NCBI GenBank assembly: GCA_965223405.1
Contig: CBDCWO010000006.1
Coordinates: forward strand, 4,588,001 to 4,652,000
Length of the DNA: 64,000 nt
Reading direction: 5' to 3'
Source: CBDCWO01 sp965223405
GTDB lineage: Bacteria; Bacteroidota; Bacteroidia; Chitinophagales; Saprospiraceae
The notes under the pieces are model-generated. The model had not been told where the DNA came from, did no database searches, and worked only from the letters and a program-made list of their open reading frames with translations. Made by a program: the position numbers and the translations under genes. Below are positions 27,870-37,372 of the stretch, one piece after another (positions within the stretch are counted from its first letter, which is position 1; each line of letters begins with the position of its first letter).

Positions 27870-29012
27870 TTATAAATTGAATTCTTTAATTATTTTGTCG
27901 GTGTCTTCTCCTAAAAGTGGAGCAGCTTTTTGACTATAACTCCTTTTATTATTTATTCTGATTGGACAACTTGTGGTAAGTACTTTGTTTCCCGTTGCTG
28001 TAAGTACTAACTGATCTATTTTAAGGACCTTATAGCTCTCATGATTCAATATTTCTTGATACGTCAACACATCCGAACACCATAAATCTTCCGGATCAAA
28101 AATGTCCAACCACTCTTTAGTCGATTTTGTAATGAAGACGTTCTGTAAAATCTCCATAATTTCATCCCGGCCTTCAAATCCTTTTCCTTCCGATCGAAAA
28201 TCTTTTGGTAATTCAATACCCATCAGGCTACACAATTTTTGTAATGGAACCATGGCTATTGCTATGTATCTATCCTTGGTTTGGTATATTCCATAAGGTG
28301 CACTCAAATACGCATGGGCGTTTCCTTTCTTTGCCCGGGTAGGTTTTTGGAATCCATCATTGAAATGAGTAGTTAATACCTCAAACTGCAGATCCAGGGT
28401 TGATTCTAGCAGACTAACTTCGACCAAGGCTCCCTTTTGGGTTTTACCTCTACGAACCAGTGCTGCCAATATACCCTGAACCAAATGGGTTCCTGTTAAG
28501 ATGTCGGTGGCTGCCAATCCCATAGGAGTTGGACCACTATCCGCATTTCCAGATAAATAGGTTAGCCCTGAAAGCGATTGAATTAATAGATCTTGTCCTG
28601 GTTTTTTCACCCAGGGTCCTTTATCTCCATATCCGGTAACCACTCCATATATTATTTTTGGATTTAGCATTTTTACGGTTTCGTAATTCAGACCAATTTT
28701 CTCCATTACCCCTGGTCTAAAATTATGAGTCATAACATCGACTTGTGTAAGTAATTTCTTGATAGAGGCTAAATCCCCGGCGTCTTTAAGATTGGCAGTA
28801 ATGGATTCTTTGTTGCGATTAATGGTATGGAATACCAAACTGTCTTTACCAATTGTGAGATTCTTAATTGAGATATGTCTGCCGCCATCACCTGAGATCG
28901 GTCGCTCAACTTTGATGACCCGGGCACCCAAATCGGCAAGTCTCAATCCGGCGGAGGGTCCCGCCAGATATTGACAAAATTCAATAACCGTAATTCCTGC
29001 TAGAGGTTTCAT
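27870..29012 (-). CDS. Class III CoA-transferase (CaiB/BaiF) 2
   Basis: A second CaiB/BaiF CoA-transferase of 380 residues, a paralogue of the one at 26097-27239. The Rossmann-like N-terminus contains DLGARVIKVERPISGD, and the catalytic Asp170 lies in PMGLAATDILTG with LVQGILAALVRRG. It overlaps the upstream binding-protein-like gene by 4 bp, so each transferase is paired with a signal-less binding-protein-like gene. Two closely similar transferases in one operon suggest either two substrates or a heteromer. A 121-bp gap without recognisable features separates it from MaoC 2. Confidence 0.9.
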   Translation of the reverse strand: MKPLAGITVIEFCQYLAGPSAGLRLADLGARVIKVERPISGDGGRHISIKNLTIGKDSLVFHTINRNKESITANLKDAGDLASIKKLLTQVDVMTHNFRPGVMEKIGLNYETVKMLNPKIIYGVVTGYGDKGPWVKKPGQDLLIQSLSGLTYLSGNADSGPTPMGLAATDILTGTHLVQGILAALVRRGKTQKGALVEVSLLESTLDLQFEVLTTHFNDGFQKPTRAKKGNAHAYLSAPYGIYQTKDRYIAIAMVPLQKLCSLMGIELPKDFRSEGKGFEGRDEIMEILQNVFITKSTKEWLDIFDPEDLWCSDVLTYQEILNHESYKVLKIDQLVLTATGNKVLTTSCPIRINNKRSYSQKAAPLLGEDTDKIIKEFNL

Positions 29013-30160
29013 GGATTTCTTTTTGATTCAATATATAACCGGTTCAAATTTTCCAAAACATCTGAAGGATTTCCATTCTGCATCAGATAGTCTCGGATGA
29101 TACCTCCAGCATTATCCTGAAAATGCATATAACCATTGTATCTTGGTCTGAGAAAGGCATGATCCAAAGTATTCAGTGTGGATTTAAAAAAATTGGCACT
29201 TTGCTTATTGACCTGTTTACTTAGCCATGCTGCTCTGTGTCCTGGTTGGCCTCCACAGTCAAAGAACAAAGTCCTCTGGATTTCAGCCTTTGCTACAAAC
29301 ATGGCATATTTTGCAGCAATTTCAGGATACTTACATTTTGCAGAAATGGCTAGTCCGGTTCCACCTAACGTGCTTCTATAAATGTTTCCGTCCGCATCGT
29401 TGATTAGGTTGTGGTAATGCAGGATATTTGAAACATAACCTCTTTTAGAATAATTTGAATAGCCATATGCCCAGGGACAATAAGCCAGATCATTTCTTGT
29501 GGTCATTGACTCGTAGACCTGAATAGGATTCCAATCGAAATACTCAGGGTGTAGTAAATCGGATAACTCCTTGTGCATGGCCAAAGCCCTGAGTCCAATA
29601 TCTTCGCTCACCATCTGATCTGCAGACTGAAAAGGATCTTCACCCAATCCACAGCAGAACATATAAAAATTCATCAGGGTATCTATCGGTATCCCCGGCA
29701 TAGTCACCACACCGGCAGCCGCCAATACTAATAACTCATCAAAATTATTCGGTAATTGTAGATTAAACTGTTCCATTAAATCCGGACGACTTGATGCCAC
29801 CAGGGTTGCTGCATCAATGGCTAATGCGAATTGTTGTCCACTAAAGTTGTAGCTTTCATATGATTTTCCTACAGAATTGGCCTGTTGATCATCTAAAAAT
29901 TTAGCAGGTAGTAGTTTGTTTAACGAAAGTAGATTATTCGAGTCGGCCGCATATCCTGCCCACGGATGATCAATAACCAATAAGTCATAGTCAGTTGCTA
30001 GCTTATCAATATGATCGTTGGCAAAACCCTGTAATGACCGCTTTGACCATTCAATCTTAATATCAGGATGTGTTTCACCAAAACGCTGCGCTGTGGCTAC
30101 CATAGGACAGTAACCTCTACTGTGATTCCAGGTTATTCCTTTTAAAGTTATCGGTTTCAT
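29009..30160 (-). CDS. Solute-binding-protein-like, signal-less (SBP2)
   Basis: A 383-residue protein resembling family 1 extracellular solute-binding proteins, with a C-terminal lobe (STLGGTGLAISAKCKYPE, then AAKYAMFVAKAE) typical of sugar-binding members. The N-terminus (MKPITLKGITWNHSRGYCPM) is not a signal peptide, and an in-frame TAA lies two codons upstream of the start (30164-30166), so no longer exported form exists. No transporter permease or ATPase accompanies it. It differs strongly from SBP1, so the two are not a recent duplication. It is the second gene of the operon, after the RhaT-like symporter (82 bp), and is coupled to CoA-transferase 2 by a 4-bp overlap. Confidence 0.72.
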   Translation of the reverse strand: MKPITLKGITWNHSRGYCPMVATAQRFGETHPDIKIEWSKRSLQGFANDHIDKLATDYDLLVIDHPWAGYAADSNNLLSLNKLLPAKFLDDQQANSVGKSYESYNFSGQQFALAIDAATLVASSRPDLMEQFNLQLPNNFDELLVLAAAGVVTMPGIPIDTLMNFYMFCCGLGEDPFQSADQMVSEDIGLRALAMHKELSDLLHPEYFDWNPIQVYESMTTRNDLAYCPWAYGYSNYSKRGYVSNILHYHNLINDADGNIYRSTLGGTGLAISAKCKYPEIAAKYAMFVAKAEIQRTLFFDCGGQPGHRAAWLSKQVNKQSANFFKSTLNTLDHAFLRPRYNGYMHFQDNAGGIIRDYLMQNGNPSDVLENLNRLYIESKRNP

Positions 30161-30242
30161 ATCTTATATGAGTTATTGTATCCTAGTTGTCAAAACAGCG
30201 CGATAGGCTCAAATATTAGTTCGGAATAAGTCCAAACGTCCA

Positions 30243-31304
30243 TTACATTTCATTTCCCAATACATTTCCGTAGGTCATAATGATAAAAGATGCAATCAAA
30301 ATAACTAAAGCAACGATTAGTGTCATATAGGTACGCCAGGACACATGTTTCCATTCTTTCATGACTATACCTACCAGATAACTAAAGAAAATCAACATGG
30401 ACATATGAATCGCCCAACTGGCAAACATGAAGGCTCCCATCCTCACATGGGCCAGACCGTAAAAAAAGAATTGAAAATACCAAAGCGCTCCGGTAAGGAT
30501 TGAAAGTCCTACATTCCACAACCACGTTGAGGAATTTTGATTCCTGAGAGAGACCAATTCGTGTATGCTCCCATTACGAATGCCCACCACCATAAACCAG
30601 ATAAAATTAGTTACGAAAGCTCCACCTGTTGATAATATAAGGTTGGAATTGCCACTAAAATGTCCAGCACCATGTTCTGTAGCAATAGCGGCAATGGGCT
30701 CTCCCAACGACAAGGATATACCAAATATAGAAGAAAGAACTCCGGCAAAGACCGTGAGTGCAAGTCCTTTTTTCATATTGAAGTACACTTTGGGAACGGC
30801 TCCATCCGACTCACTTATCTCACGCTCTTTGCGGTATCCGGCAAACCCACATAGCGCTACGCCAACCAACGAAACAACCATTCCAAAAAGCATAATACCA
30901 CCTCCAGGATTGCTGAACTGACTGATTAAATTTCCATTGATGATGAGAGGCACCACTGTTCCTAACACAGCAGATATTCCGATAGCAATGGTATAGGTCA
31001 GTGAATAGCCAATTTCCTTTATGGCCATCCCAAAAGCCATTCCTCCAAATCCATACACAGCACCCAAGCCAAATGCCCAGAATATGGCAGATCCCGGTGA
31101 ATTGGTAAGTACGGTAAACAAATCAGGAACTGTAAAATATCCGATCAATAGCGGAAAAAAGAACCAGGCAAATGTGGCTTGAAGTAACCAATATGACTCC
31201 CAGGTCCAACTTTTTACTTTCTGAAATGGTAAATAGCAAGATGCAGCAGACATGCCGCCTACGGCATGTAATCCGGTTCCTAAAATTGGGTTAGGTGATA
31301 TCAC
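30243..31304 (-). CDS. RhaT-like sugar/proton symporter
   Basis: Inner-membrane carrier resembling the L-rhamnose/proton symporter RhaT. It has 353 residues, ~10 hydrophobic segments, and the family start NPILGTGLHAVGGMSAASCYLPF followed by VKSWTWESYW. The start is a GTG at 31302-31304: its context (ISPNPILG) matches the conserved RhaT N-terminus, and no better Met lies near. Likely substrates are rhamnose, fucose or a related deoxy-sugar or acid; the family alone does not decide. It is the first gene of the large minus-strand operon and is transcribed away from the IclR regulator gene. A TATATTTG box and a large palindrome lie just upstream. Confidence 0.86.
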   Translation of the reverse strand: MISPNPILGTGLHAVGGMSAASCYLPFQKVKSWTWESYWLLQATFAWFFFPLLIGYFTVPDLFTVLTNSPGSAIFWAFGLGAVYGFGGMAFGMAIKEIGYSLTYTIAIGISAVLGTVVPLIINGNLISQFSNPGGGIMLFGMVVSLVGVALCGFAGYRKEREISESDGAVPKVYFNMKKGLALTVFAGVLSSIFGISLSLGEPIAAIATEHGAGHFSGNSNLILSTGGAFVTNFIWFMVVGIRNGSIHELVSLRNQNSSTWLWNVGLSILTGALWYFQFFFYGLAHVRMGAFMFASWAIHMSMLIFFSYLVGIVMKEWKHVSWRTYMTLIVALVILIASFIIMTYGNVLGNEM

Positions 31305-31315
31305 GGTTATATTTA

Positions 31316-31341
31316 TTCAAATATAAATTTTTATATTTAAA
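31316..31341. promoter_or_regulatory. AT-rich palindrome over symporter promoter
   Basis: A 26-bp near-perfect palindrome (TTCAAATATAAA / TATATTTAAA arms) lies 12 bp upstream of the RhaT-like GTG start. Read on the minus strand it contains TATATTTG (31318-31325), a perfect match to the Bacteroidota -7 consensus TAnnTTTG. This places a probable operator over the promoter. If the box is used, the 5' leader is only about 7-10 nt. The neighbouring IclR protein is the natural candidate to bind here. Confidence 0.5.
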
Positions 31342-31353
31342 TATAAAGAATTT

Positions 31354-31372
31354 TTAGTCATTTTTTGACTAA
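31354..31372. promoter_or_regulatory. Perfect inverted repeat, possible IclR operator
   Basis: TTAGTCA-TTTTT-TGACTAA: two perfect 7-bp arms with a 5-bp spacer in the divergent intergenic region, between the symporter promoter and the iclR-type gene. Its size suits a dimeric regulator site. It is a second operator candidate besides the palindrome at 31316. Confidence 0.45.
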
Positions 31373-31396
31373 CATGAAGCGGGAACCAAAAATTTG
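31364..31396 (+). promoter_or_regulatory. Possible promoter of the IclR gene
   Basis: TTTG (31364-31367), a 21-bp spacer and AAAATTTG (31389-31396) resemble the Bacteroidota -33/-7 pattern (TTTG ... TAnnTTTG), with one mismatch in the -7 box. It would give a leader of about 60 nt before the ATG at 31462. It overlaps the inverted repeat at 31354-31372, which would permit autoregulation. Weak call. Confidence 0.25.
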
Positions 31397-31461
31397 CGTA
31401 ATGTTGTCTTTGCATAAAATCTATCTCTTTTAATAAAGAATGGACAAACTAGAGCAGAGTT

Positions 31462-32220
31462 ATGATAAAATACAATGCGCCTGCGCTGGAAAAGGGCTTG
31501 GAAATATTGGAGTTCCTTTCTTTGGTAAACATTCCTCAATCGCAGGGTGAAATTGCTACCGGGATAAACCGCAGCCCCAATGAAATTTATAGAATGCTTG
31601 TTTGCTTAGACCAGAAAGGTTATATCAGTCGAGATAAAATCTCCAATAAATTTAGCTTGACCTTAAAGCTTTATCAATTATCTCATCGCCATTCACCGGT
31701 CGAAGCCTTACGCAAATCGGCAATTTATGCCATGCAATTGCTTTCACAACAAATTTGCCAATCCTGTCATTTGTCCATTTTGGATCGTGGTATGGTAATG
31801 GTGGTTGCACAACACTTAAGCCCTACACCTATTTCATTGTCCATACAAGAAGGTAATCTGTTCCCCATAAGTCAAATCACCTCTGGCCGTATTATTCTGT
31901 CCATGCTTGATCCGGACAAGCGTAACGATTTGTTGTCCTCAGATGAGTTTTTCAATCAATTATCTCCCAGCAATCAAAAACTCATTGTTAGTGAAATTTC
32001 TGACATTTCCAAGGAAGGATACATTGTCAAGGAAAGTGAAACCACCAAGGGTGTGATTGACTATGCTGTCCCAATAGGAGGAAACGACTTAGGCTTTTTT
32101 GGAGCATTAGCTGTGACCACTTTGTCAAACAGCAAACAGCAAAAAGCTGAAGATGATTTTATTATAGAAAGAATAAACCACACTAAAGCATCGATATACC
32201 AAGAACTTGGAATTTCATAA
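31462..32220 (+). CDS. IclR-family transcriptional regulator
   Basis: A 252-residue DNA-binding regulator. The N-terminal winged helix-turn-helix (about residues 8-65; ALEKGLEILEFLSL and EIYRMLVCLDQKGYISRD) is followed by an IclR effector-binding domain (AMQLLSQQICQSCHLSILDRG, then ISQITSGRIILSML and GVIDYAVPIGG). It is transcribed divergently from the symporter/CoA-transferase operon, which it most probably controls. IclR proteins usually answer a small acid or sugar acid made by the pathway. Two inverted repeats and an AT-rich palindrome lie in the shared 157-bp upstream region. The effector is unknown. Confidence 0.9.
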   Translation: MIKYNAPALEKGLEILEFLSLVNIPQSQGEIATGINRSPNEIYRMLVCLDQKGYISRDKISNKFSLTLKLYQLSHRHSPVEALRKSAIYAMQLLSQQICQSCHLSILDRGMVMVVAQHLSPTPISLSIQEGNLFPISQITSGRIILSMLDPDKRNDLLSSDEFFNQLSPSNQKLIVSEISDISKEGYIVKESETTKGVIDYAVPIGGNDLGFFGALAVTTLSNSKQQKAEDDFIIERINHTKASIYQELGIS

Positions 32221-32285
32221 TTTGACTCTTTCCGGAATTATAGATCAACACAAATCTAGTCTTGCCACATATCCGGCACCATCAA

Positions 32286-32307
32286 AGTAAGGCTTTCATC
32301 CCTTACT
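32286..32307. terminator. Hairpin between convergent genes
   Basis: AGTAAGG, an 8-bp loop and CCTTACT form a 7-bp stem between the convergent ends of the IclR gene (32220) and the GH2 gene (32312). No clear U-tract follows on either side, so it is only a possible terminator or stabilising hairpin. Confidence 0.3.
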
Positions 32308-32311
32308 ACTG

Positions 32312-35300
32312 TTAATCCATACAAGAAATAATAAATCCAAACTTCAGGGCTTGATTTCCATCAATTGTATATCTATCGTGTGTTTTAGCTCCCCACGAAT
32401 CGTCACCACCTACCCCATGAATTTTATAGTCGATGTTGATATTTATAAAATTGCGCTGCTGTATTTCGTGTGGGTGCTTTGCTTGTTCCAAGTCATTCTC
32501 CGTGTACGGCCAGGCACGAAACAAAAAAGCTTGAAGTCCTTGAATTTTGATGCCCCTACCCAGAGGGTTCGCAAAGCTGGCATAACGTGTATCGCAACGG
32601 TTGCTATTATCTTGAGGAGATATGTAGTTGCTTATGAAAGTTCCCAAATCAGAAGAATATTCACCTAAAAGTGCTCCACATTTTCTGTCCGGATAATTCT
32701 CATGTGGACCTCTGCCGTACCATGCAATTGTAGAAAGTTCTTTTGGAATTGCCATCCGAAAACCAAATTTAGGCATTAAAGGGTTTGTATTGCCAGAGGG
32801 GTTATATTCTGCATTCACTTGAATTTTCCCTTCTGAATCGATTTGATAAAGCACTTTATACTCGCCTTCAATATTATCTAGCTCAAGCGTAAACTTCACT
32901 TTTACTTGGTTCTTTTTTGTGTCTTTCTGAACATCAAAATCCACTACTTTTCTGTTCTGTGCAGCTTCTTTCCAGTCAGCTAAGCGCACAGTGTAATCAT
33001 TACGCTGCTGATTATTGTTGGGAGGCTTCCAAAAATAAGGTTCCAATACATGAACCAAATATTCCTGTTCATTAACCTTGTAACTGGTAAGTGCTCCATT
33101 TTCTGTGTCTACGGATACACTAAACCCATCGCCTTTGATATCAATTCCATCATTGCTTTTTGTGAATCGAAGCGTTTTTTCCGTATTTGTATTCAATTGC
33201 GCCCAATGGTATGAACTCAAAAGAAATTGCTCTTTTGCCACCACAAATTCTTTACTTGCCCAGGCTTGCTTTTCTTTTGGCGATGCATAGACCTGTAAAG
33301 TGTATTCTCCCAAAGATTTATCAAATTCGGGATAATTAATTTTTGTAGTAGATAGCTCGTCTGGTTTTGCCTGAATATTTTGCAATTGGTTGCTTTCAAG
33401 CACACTTCCATTTAACGACAACTCCCAATAAAAATTAAATTCATCTAAATCAATAAAGTCATACTTATTTGTTATTCGCAGGCTGGTTTTATCTTCTCCC
33501 TGCAATTCAAAAAAGATAGATTGATGAATTTTTTGAACTTCATAATAATGCGGGTTGGGAATTCTGTCCGGTCCAATTAATCCATTAATACAAAATTCTC
33601 CATCGTTAGGAAAATCATCAAAATCACCTCCGAAGGTAAAAAACTCATCATCTGATAATTCCAAACTTGTCGGGTCATCCGGATAACTTAACTCACGTCC
33701 ATCAATTGGTTTTGCAAGTCCTTGATCTACCCAGTCCCAGATGGCACCTCCAGCAAATCGGTCAAAATCGTAAATAATATCCCAATAATCCTGCAAATTG
33801 CCCACCGAGTTACCCATTGCATGAGCGTACTCGCGCATAATTAACGGGCGATCGGTGTTCAGTGCTACAAATTCGCGCACCTTGTCGGGATGCTGGTACG
33901 AATAATCGTACATATCAGACACATCCAGATCACTGTCACAAAATATCAACGCATTGGGAATTACCTGGCGAATGGTTTCAGCCATTGCCACAAAATTGCG
34001 ACCAGCACCCCCTTCGTTACCCAATGACCAAATAATTACACTGGGATGATTTTTATCTCGTTCTACCATCGACAGAGCACGGTCAGCATGCGCCTCAGTC
34101 CAATCTGAATTATCACCAATCACCTTATTTCCAATCTCAAAATCATGCGATTCCTGATTTGCTTCATTCATTAGATAAATACCGTACTCGTCGCACAGCT
34201 GGTACCACTCTGGGCAATTGGGGTAATGGCTTGTTCGTACAAAATTGATATTGCATTGCTTTAATAGTTCAATATCTTTTATCATAGTATTGTAATCCAC
34301 ATGTCGCCCTGTACGCGGATGATGCTCGTGGCGATTAACTCCTTTTAGTTTTACCAATTGTCCATTAATCTTAAAAAGGTCATTATGAATTTCCACTTCC
34401 CTAAATCCAAACTTACAAGGAACATGCTCTAGTACGCTTCCATTTTTATCTTTTAACATGATAAGCAAAGTGTATAAATTTGGCGTTTCAGCATTCCAAT
34501 GCAAGGGCTTTTCAATCAGCATTTTTAAGCTTAGCTCTTCTTCTGCATCAGCATCGATTTCGGGGAATTTATGTTTCAAAATCGTATTACTTTTCTGAAT
34601 TATGTTTTGATTCGAGTCATAAATTGCAGCCTCAACACTTATTCCTTTTAATTCTGATTGTGAACTATTTTTAAGCTTTATATCGAGTTTAAAGTCTGCA
34701 TTAATATAGTCTTCATCAAAATCGGTGAAAATTGCAAAATCGTGTACATAGGTTTTATTTCTTGCCAAAAGTGTTACATCCCGATAAATGCCACTTAAGC
34801 GCCACATGTCTTGATCTTCGAGATAACTCCCATCAGACCAGCGATAAACTTCTACCGCAATTTGATTGTTTCCTGGCTTAACGTATTTCGTAATTTTGAA
34901 GGTAGCCGGGGTCATGCTCCCCTGGCTGTATCCAACTTTTCGACCATTAATCCATAAGTAAAAAGCCGACTTAACACCCGCAAATTTTACAAATACTTCC
35001 TTATTACTCCAGGCTTCATCTATGAAAAAAGTTCGTTTGTAGCTTCCAACGGGATTTCGCAATTTGTAGCTCGTAAACCGCTCATCAGGTTCGCTTGTAA
35101 CTCTGGGAGGGATTTTCCTGAACGGATATTTTATATTCGTATAAATGGGTTTGCCAAATCCTTGCGTTTGCCAGTTCCCGGGCACTACAATCTCTTTCCA
35201 ACCGGAATCGTCGTACTCAAGTTTATAAAAATTTATGGGTCGGTCATCCGGCTTTGGACACCAGTTAAATTTCCATTTCCCATTGAGAGATTGTTCGTAT

Positions 35301-35470
35301 TCCGACGGCACAAAATTTAAAGCCGCTTTTTGATTTGAATAGGATGTAAAGGTTGCCGTGGTGCTTTCTTTATTATCACCTATTATTTGAGGGTTTTCCC
35401 AATCTCTGGAAACTTGAGCGCGTAATGTACAAACATGAAATATCAGTAATAAAACCAAGATTTTTTGCAT
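32312..35470 (-). CDS. GH2 beta-galactosidase, LacZ-type, secreted
   Basis: Hydrolyses terminal beta-D-galactosides. A signal peptide covers ~1-19. The five LacZ domains can be followed: sugar-binding domain (~60-240, with PGNWQTQGFGKPIYTN), immunoglobulin-like domain, TIM barrel (KGVNRHEHHPRTG, NFVRTSHYP), a second sandwich domain and the Bgal_small_N domain (TIAWYGRGPHENYPDR). The acid/base Glu486 (WSLGNEGGAG) and nucleophile Glu547 (MREYAHAMGNS) are present. The 1052 residues match LacZ-type enzymes. It is the last gene of a minus-strand set whose other two members are broken, and the only one of the three still intact. Confidence 0.95.
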   Translation of the reverse strand: MQKILVLLLIFHVCTLRAQVSRDWENPQIIGDNKESTTATFTSYSNQKAALNFVPSEYEQSLNGKWKFNWCPKPDDRPINFYKLEYDDSGWKEIVVPGNWQTQGFGKPIYTNIKYPFRKIPPRVTSEPDERFTSYKLRNPVGSYKRTFFIDEAWSNKEVFVKFAGVKSAFYLWINGRKVGYSQGSMTPATFKITKYVKPGNNQIAVEVYRWSDGSYLEDQDMWRLSGIYRDVTLLARNKTYVHDFAIFTDFDEDYINADFKLDIKLKNSSQSELKGISVEAAIYDSNQNIIQKSNTILKHKFPEIDADAEEELSLKMLIEKPLHWNAETPNLYTLLIMLKDKNGSVLEHVPCKFGFREVEIHNDLFKINGQLVKLKGVNRHEHHPRTGRHVDYNTMIKDIELLKQCNINFVRTSHYPNCPEWYQLCDEYGIYLMNEANQESHDFEIGNKVIGDNSDWTEAHADRALSMVERDKNHPSVIIWSLGNEGGAGRNFVAMAETIRQVIPNALIFCDSDLDVSDMYDYSYQHPDKVREFVALNTDRPLIMREYAHAMGNSVGNLQDYWDIIYDFDRFAGGAIWDWVDQGLAKPIDGRELSYPDDPTSLELSDDEFFTFGGDFDDFPNDGEFCINGLIGPDRIPNPHYYEVQKIHQSIFFELQGEDKTSLRITNKYDFIDLDEFNFYWELSLNGSVLESNQLQNIQAKPDELSTTKINYPEFDKSLGEYTLQVYASPKEKQAWASKEFVVAKEQFLLSSYHWAQLNTNTEKTLRFTKSNDGIDIKGDGFSVSVDTENGALTSYKVNEQEYLVHVLEPYFWKPPNNNQQRNDYTVRLADWKEAAQNRKVVDFDVQKDTKKNQVKVKFTLELDNIEGEYKVLYQIDSEGKIQVNAEYNPSGNTNPLMPKFGFRMAIPKELSTIAWYGRGPHENYPDRKCGALLGEYSSDLGTFISNYISPQDNSNRCDTRYASFANPLGRGIKIQGLQAFLFRAWPYTENDLEQAKHPHEIQQRNFININIDYKIHGVGGDDSWGAKTHDRYTIDGNQALKFGFIISCMD

Positions 35471-35725
35471 AATAAAAAGGATTAAATAAAGGTGGTTAAA
35501 GTTTTTCAGCTGCTGTCACGTTTATGGTTGTTTACAATTTTCTTTTATGGTAGTAGAACTATTTAAAATCCGTCTATTGTTACCTACGTAGGTATTGTAA
35601 TGCCATTTAGCAAACACTTCTCTCATAAGAGTATTTATTGAGTAGACATATCAAATTATTAACTATTTCTAATTTAAACCGGCTCTCTTTTACGACAAGA
35701 ATTTATTGCAATTTCCTACCATTGA

Positions 35726-37372
35726 TTAATTCATTTCGACCTCTCGATTTGGAAGAATGGTAAACTGTACTGCACGCACTTGAGCTAAACCTTGAGGTTG
35801 AATCACCAGATACCCTCCCTTCCCAGTGTCATTTTTAACAAATTTATAAGCGTCGGACATGGGTGAAATTTTCACAGAATTTGAGTATACATTATCCAAT
35901 ACAGGAATATAAATGCGTGTTGGGGCTTTTACCTCTGCTTTTTCCTGCCATTTACAAGAAAATGAATTCGCTTTGATATTATATTCGTATGACAATAATG
36001 TACCTGCCGTCTCAGAAGGATAAGGACGAATCACTCCATATTTAAAGTAGGAGTATTTTTCAGTCCCCTTATGATAAGCCCAATATGTATTATTAAACAA
36101 ATACTTTTCAAACAATTGCAAGTTACGCTGTGCCAGCTCTTTTCTCCCAGGGGTTTCATGCCCTAGGGCTCCCCATTCACCTATAAGAACAGGTACATTC
36201 ATGCGCTGTCCACTCTCATTAATTCGGCCAAATATTACCTCAAGGCGTTCATCACTTGATTCTGACAAGTTATCAGTATCAACCAAAAGATCATAACCGT
36301 GAGCAGCATAAACCACATTTTTGTCAACTTCTCCGTTAAACAGTTTAAATGGTTTAAGTGCAGTATAAACCCCGCTATTACAAAAATAGCTATGGTTAAA
36401 AAACAGCATTTTATCTAAGGAAACCTCCCGAACCGCGTCAGCAACTTTTTGATAGAAGCTTTACAAAGCTCCTTTTTCAAACGCACTATTCAACTCATAC
36501 ACCGCATCCATAACTCTTGCAAAGCTTTCCTTATCATTAACCAACTGTAGAGCTTCATAGCGATTCTCTGTGTTTTCCCACATCCTGGCAACATCCATTG
36601 CTGATACTTCTTCATTTGTCTTTTCAGAAACTACTTTGGCGTATGCACTAAATAAAACAGGCATAAACATCTTTGCATCTGTTCCAGCAAATGGTTCATT
36701 CATTATATCGAATCCAATTACAGCTGGATTATTTATATAACGCTTGGCTAAATGTTGAACGGCCTTCGCATAATGGTCTTGCACTCCCATCCCATCACTT
36801 ACCGGTTTATTAGCCCAGAAATTATCCCATGATTTTTGTACCGCAGGACTTATCAAGTAAGAATCACTCCACACAGCACCTGTTATATGTTCTTCACCCT
36901 CATCTAAAGTAGCCCACTCAGGAGCCCCATCACTAAATTTAACACTGAACAAATCCTGATGCATATCAAGAAAGACAAACAGATTATTATCTTTCGCCCA
37001 TTCAATTTGCTCTTCTATCTTCTTTAGGTATGCCTCATTATAAACACCTGGCTCTGGTTCCAAACCATCCCAAATAACACCTAAACGTATCACGTTAAAG
37101 CCCCATTTTCTAAAATTCTTGAATTCTTCAACTCCCTCTGGTCCAATATAACCTTCCTCTGGATTTTTATTGACAAGATTCACTCCATTCAAAAGCACTT
37201 GTCTTCCATGCTGATCGATAAATAATCTATCTTCAATGTGTAAAATTGTTGCATTAATATCAATAGCATTATCTTTTTTCACTTCTTGACAAGCACCTAT
37301 TGATAATCCAAGAGCAATAAAACCTAAAAAATATATTTGTTTCATAATTGTGATACCTAACTTCATTTTCAT
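35726..37372 (-). pseudogene. GH5 (endoglycoceramidase-like) gene, nonsense-split
   Basis: Two open frames (36461-37372 and 35726-36409) lie in the same reading frame, 51 bp apart, and join through a single TAA at 36461-36463 (...FEKGAL*SFYQKVADAV...). Together they make a complete GH5-type protein of ~548 residues: lipoprotein signal (LSIGAC), GVNLVNKNPEEG, DMHQD, acid/base Glu226 in FDIMNEPF before the stop, and the nucleophile Glu in LIGEWGAL after it. The N-terminal part alone lacks the nucleophile and should be inactive. The bases between have no other stop, so this looks like a recent point mutation, or a sequencing error. The likely true Met is residue 10. The start ATG abuts the stop of the upstream gene. 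Confidence 0.85.

Noticed and set aside
24732..30160. A standard ABC sugar importer built from SBP1/SBP2
   Set aside because: No permease or ATPase is encoded in the window and both SBP-like proteins lack signal peptides, so a normal importer is not supported.
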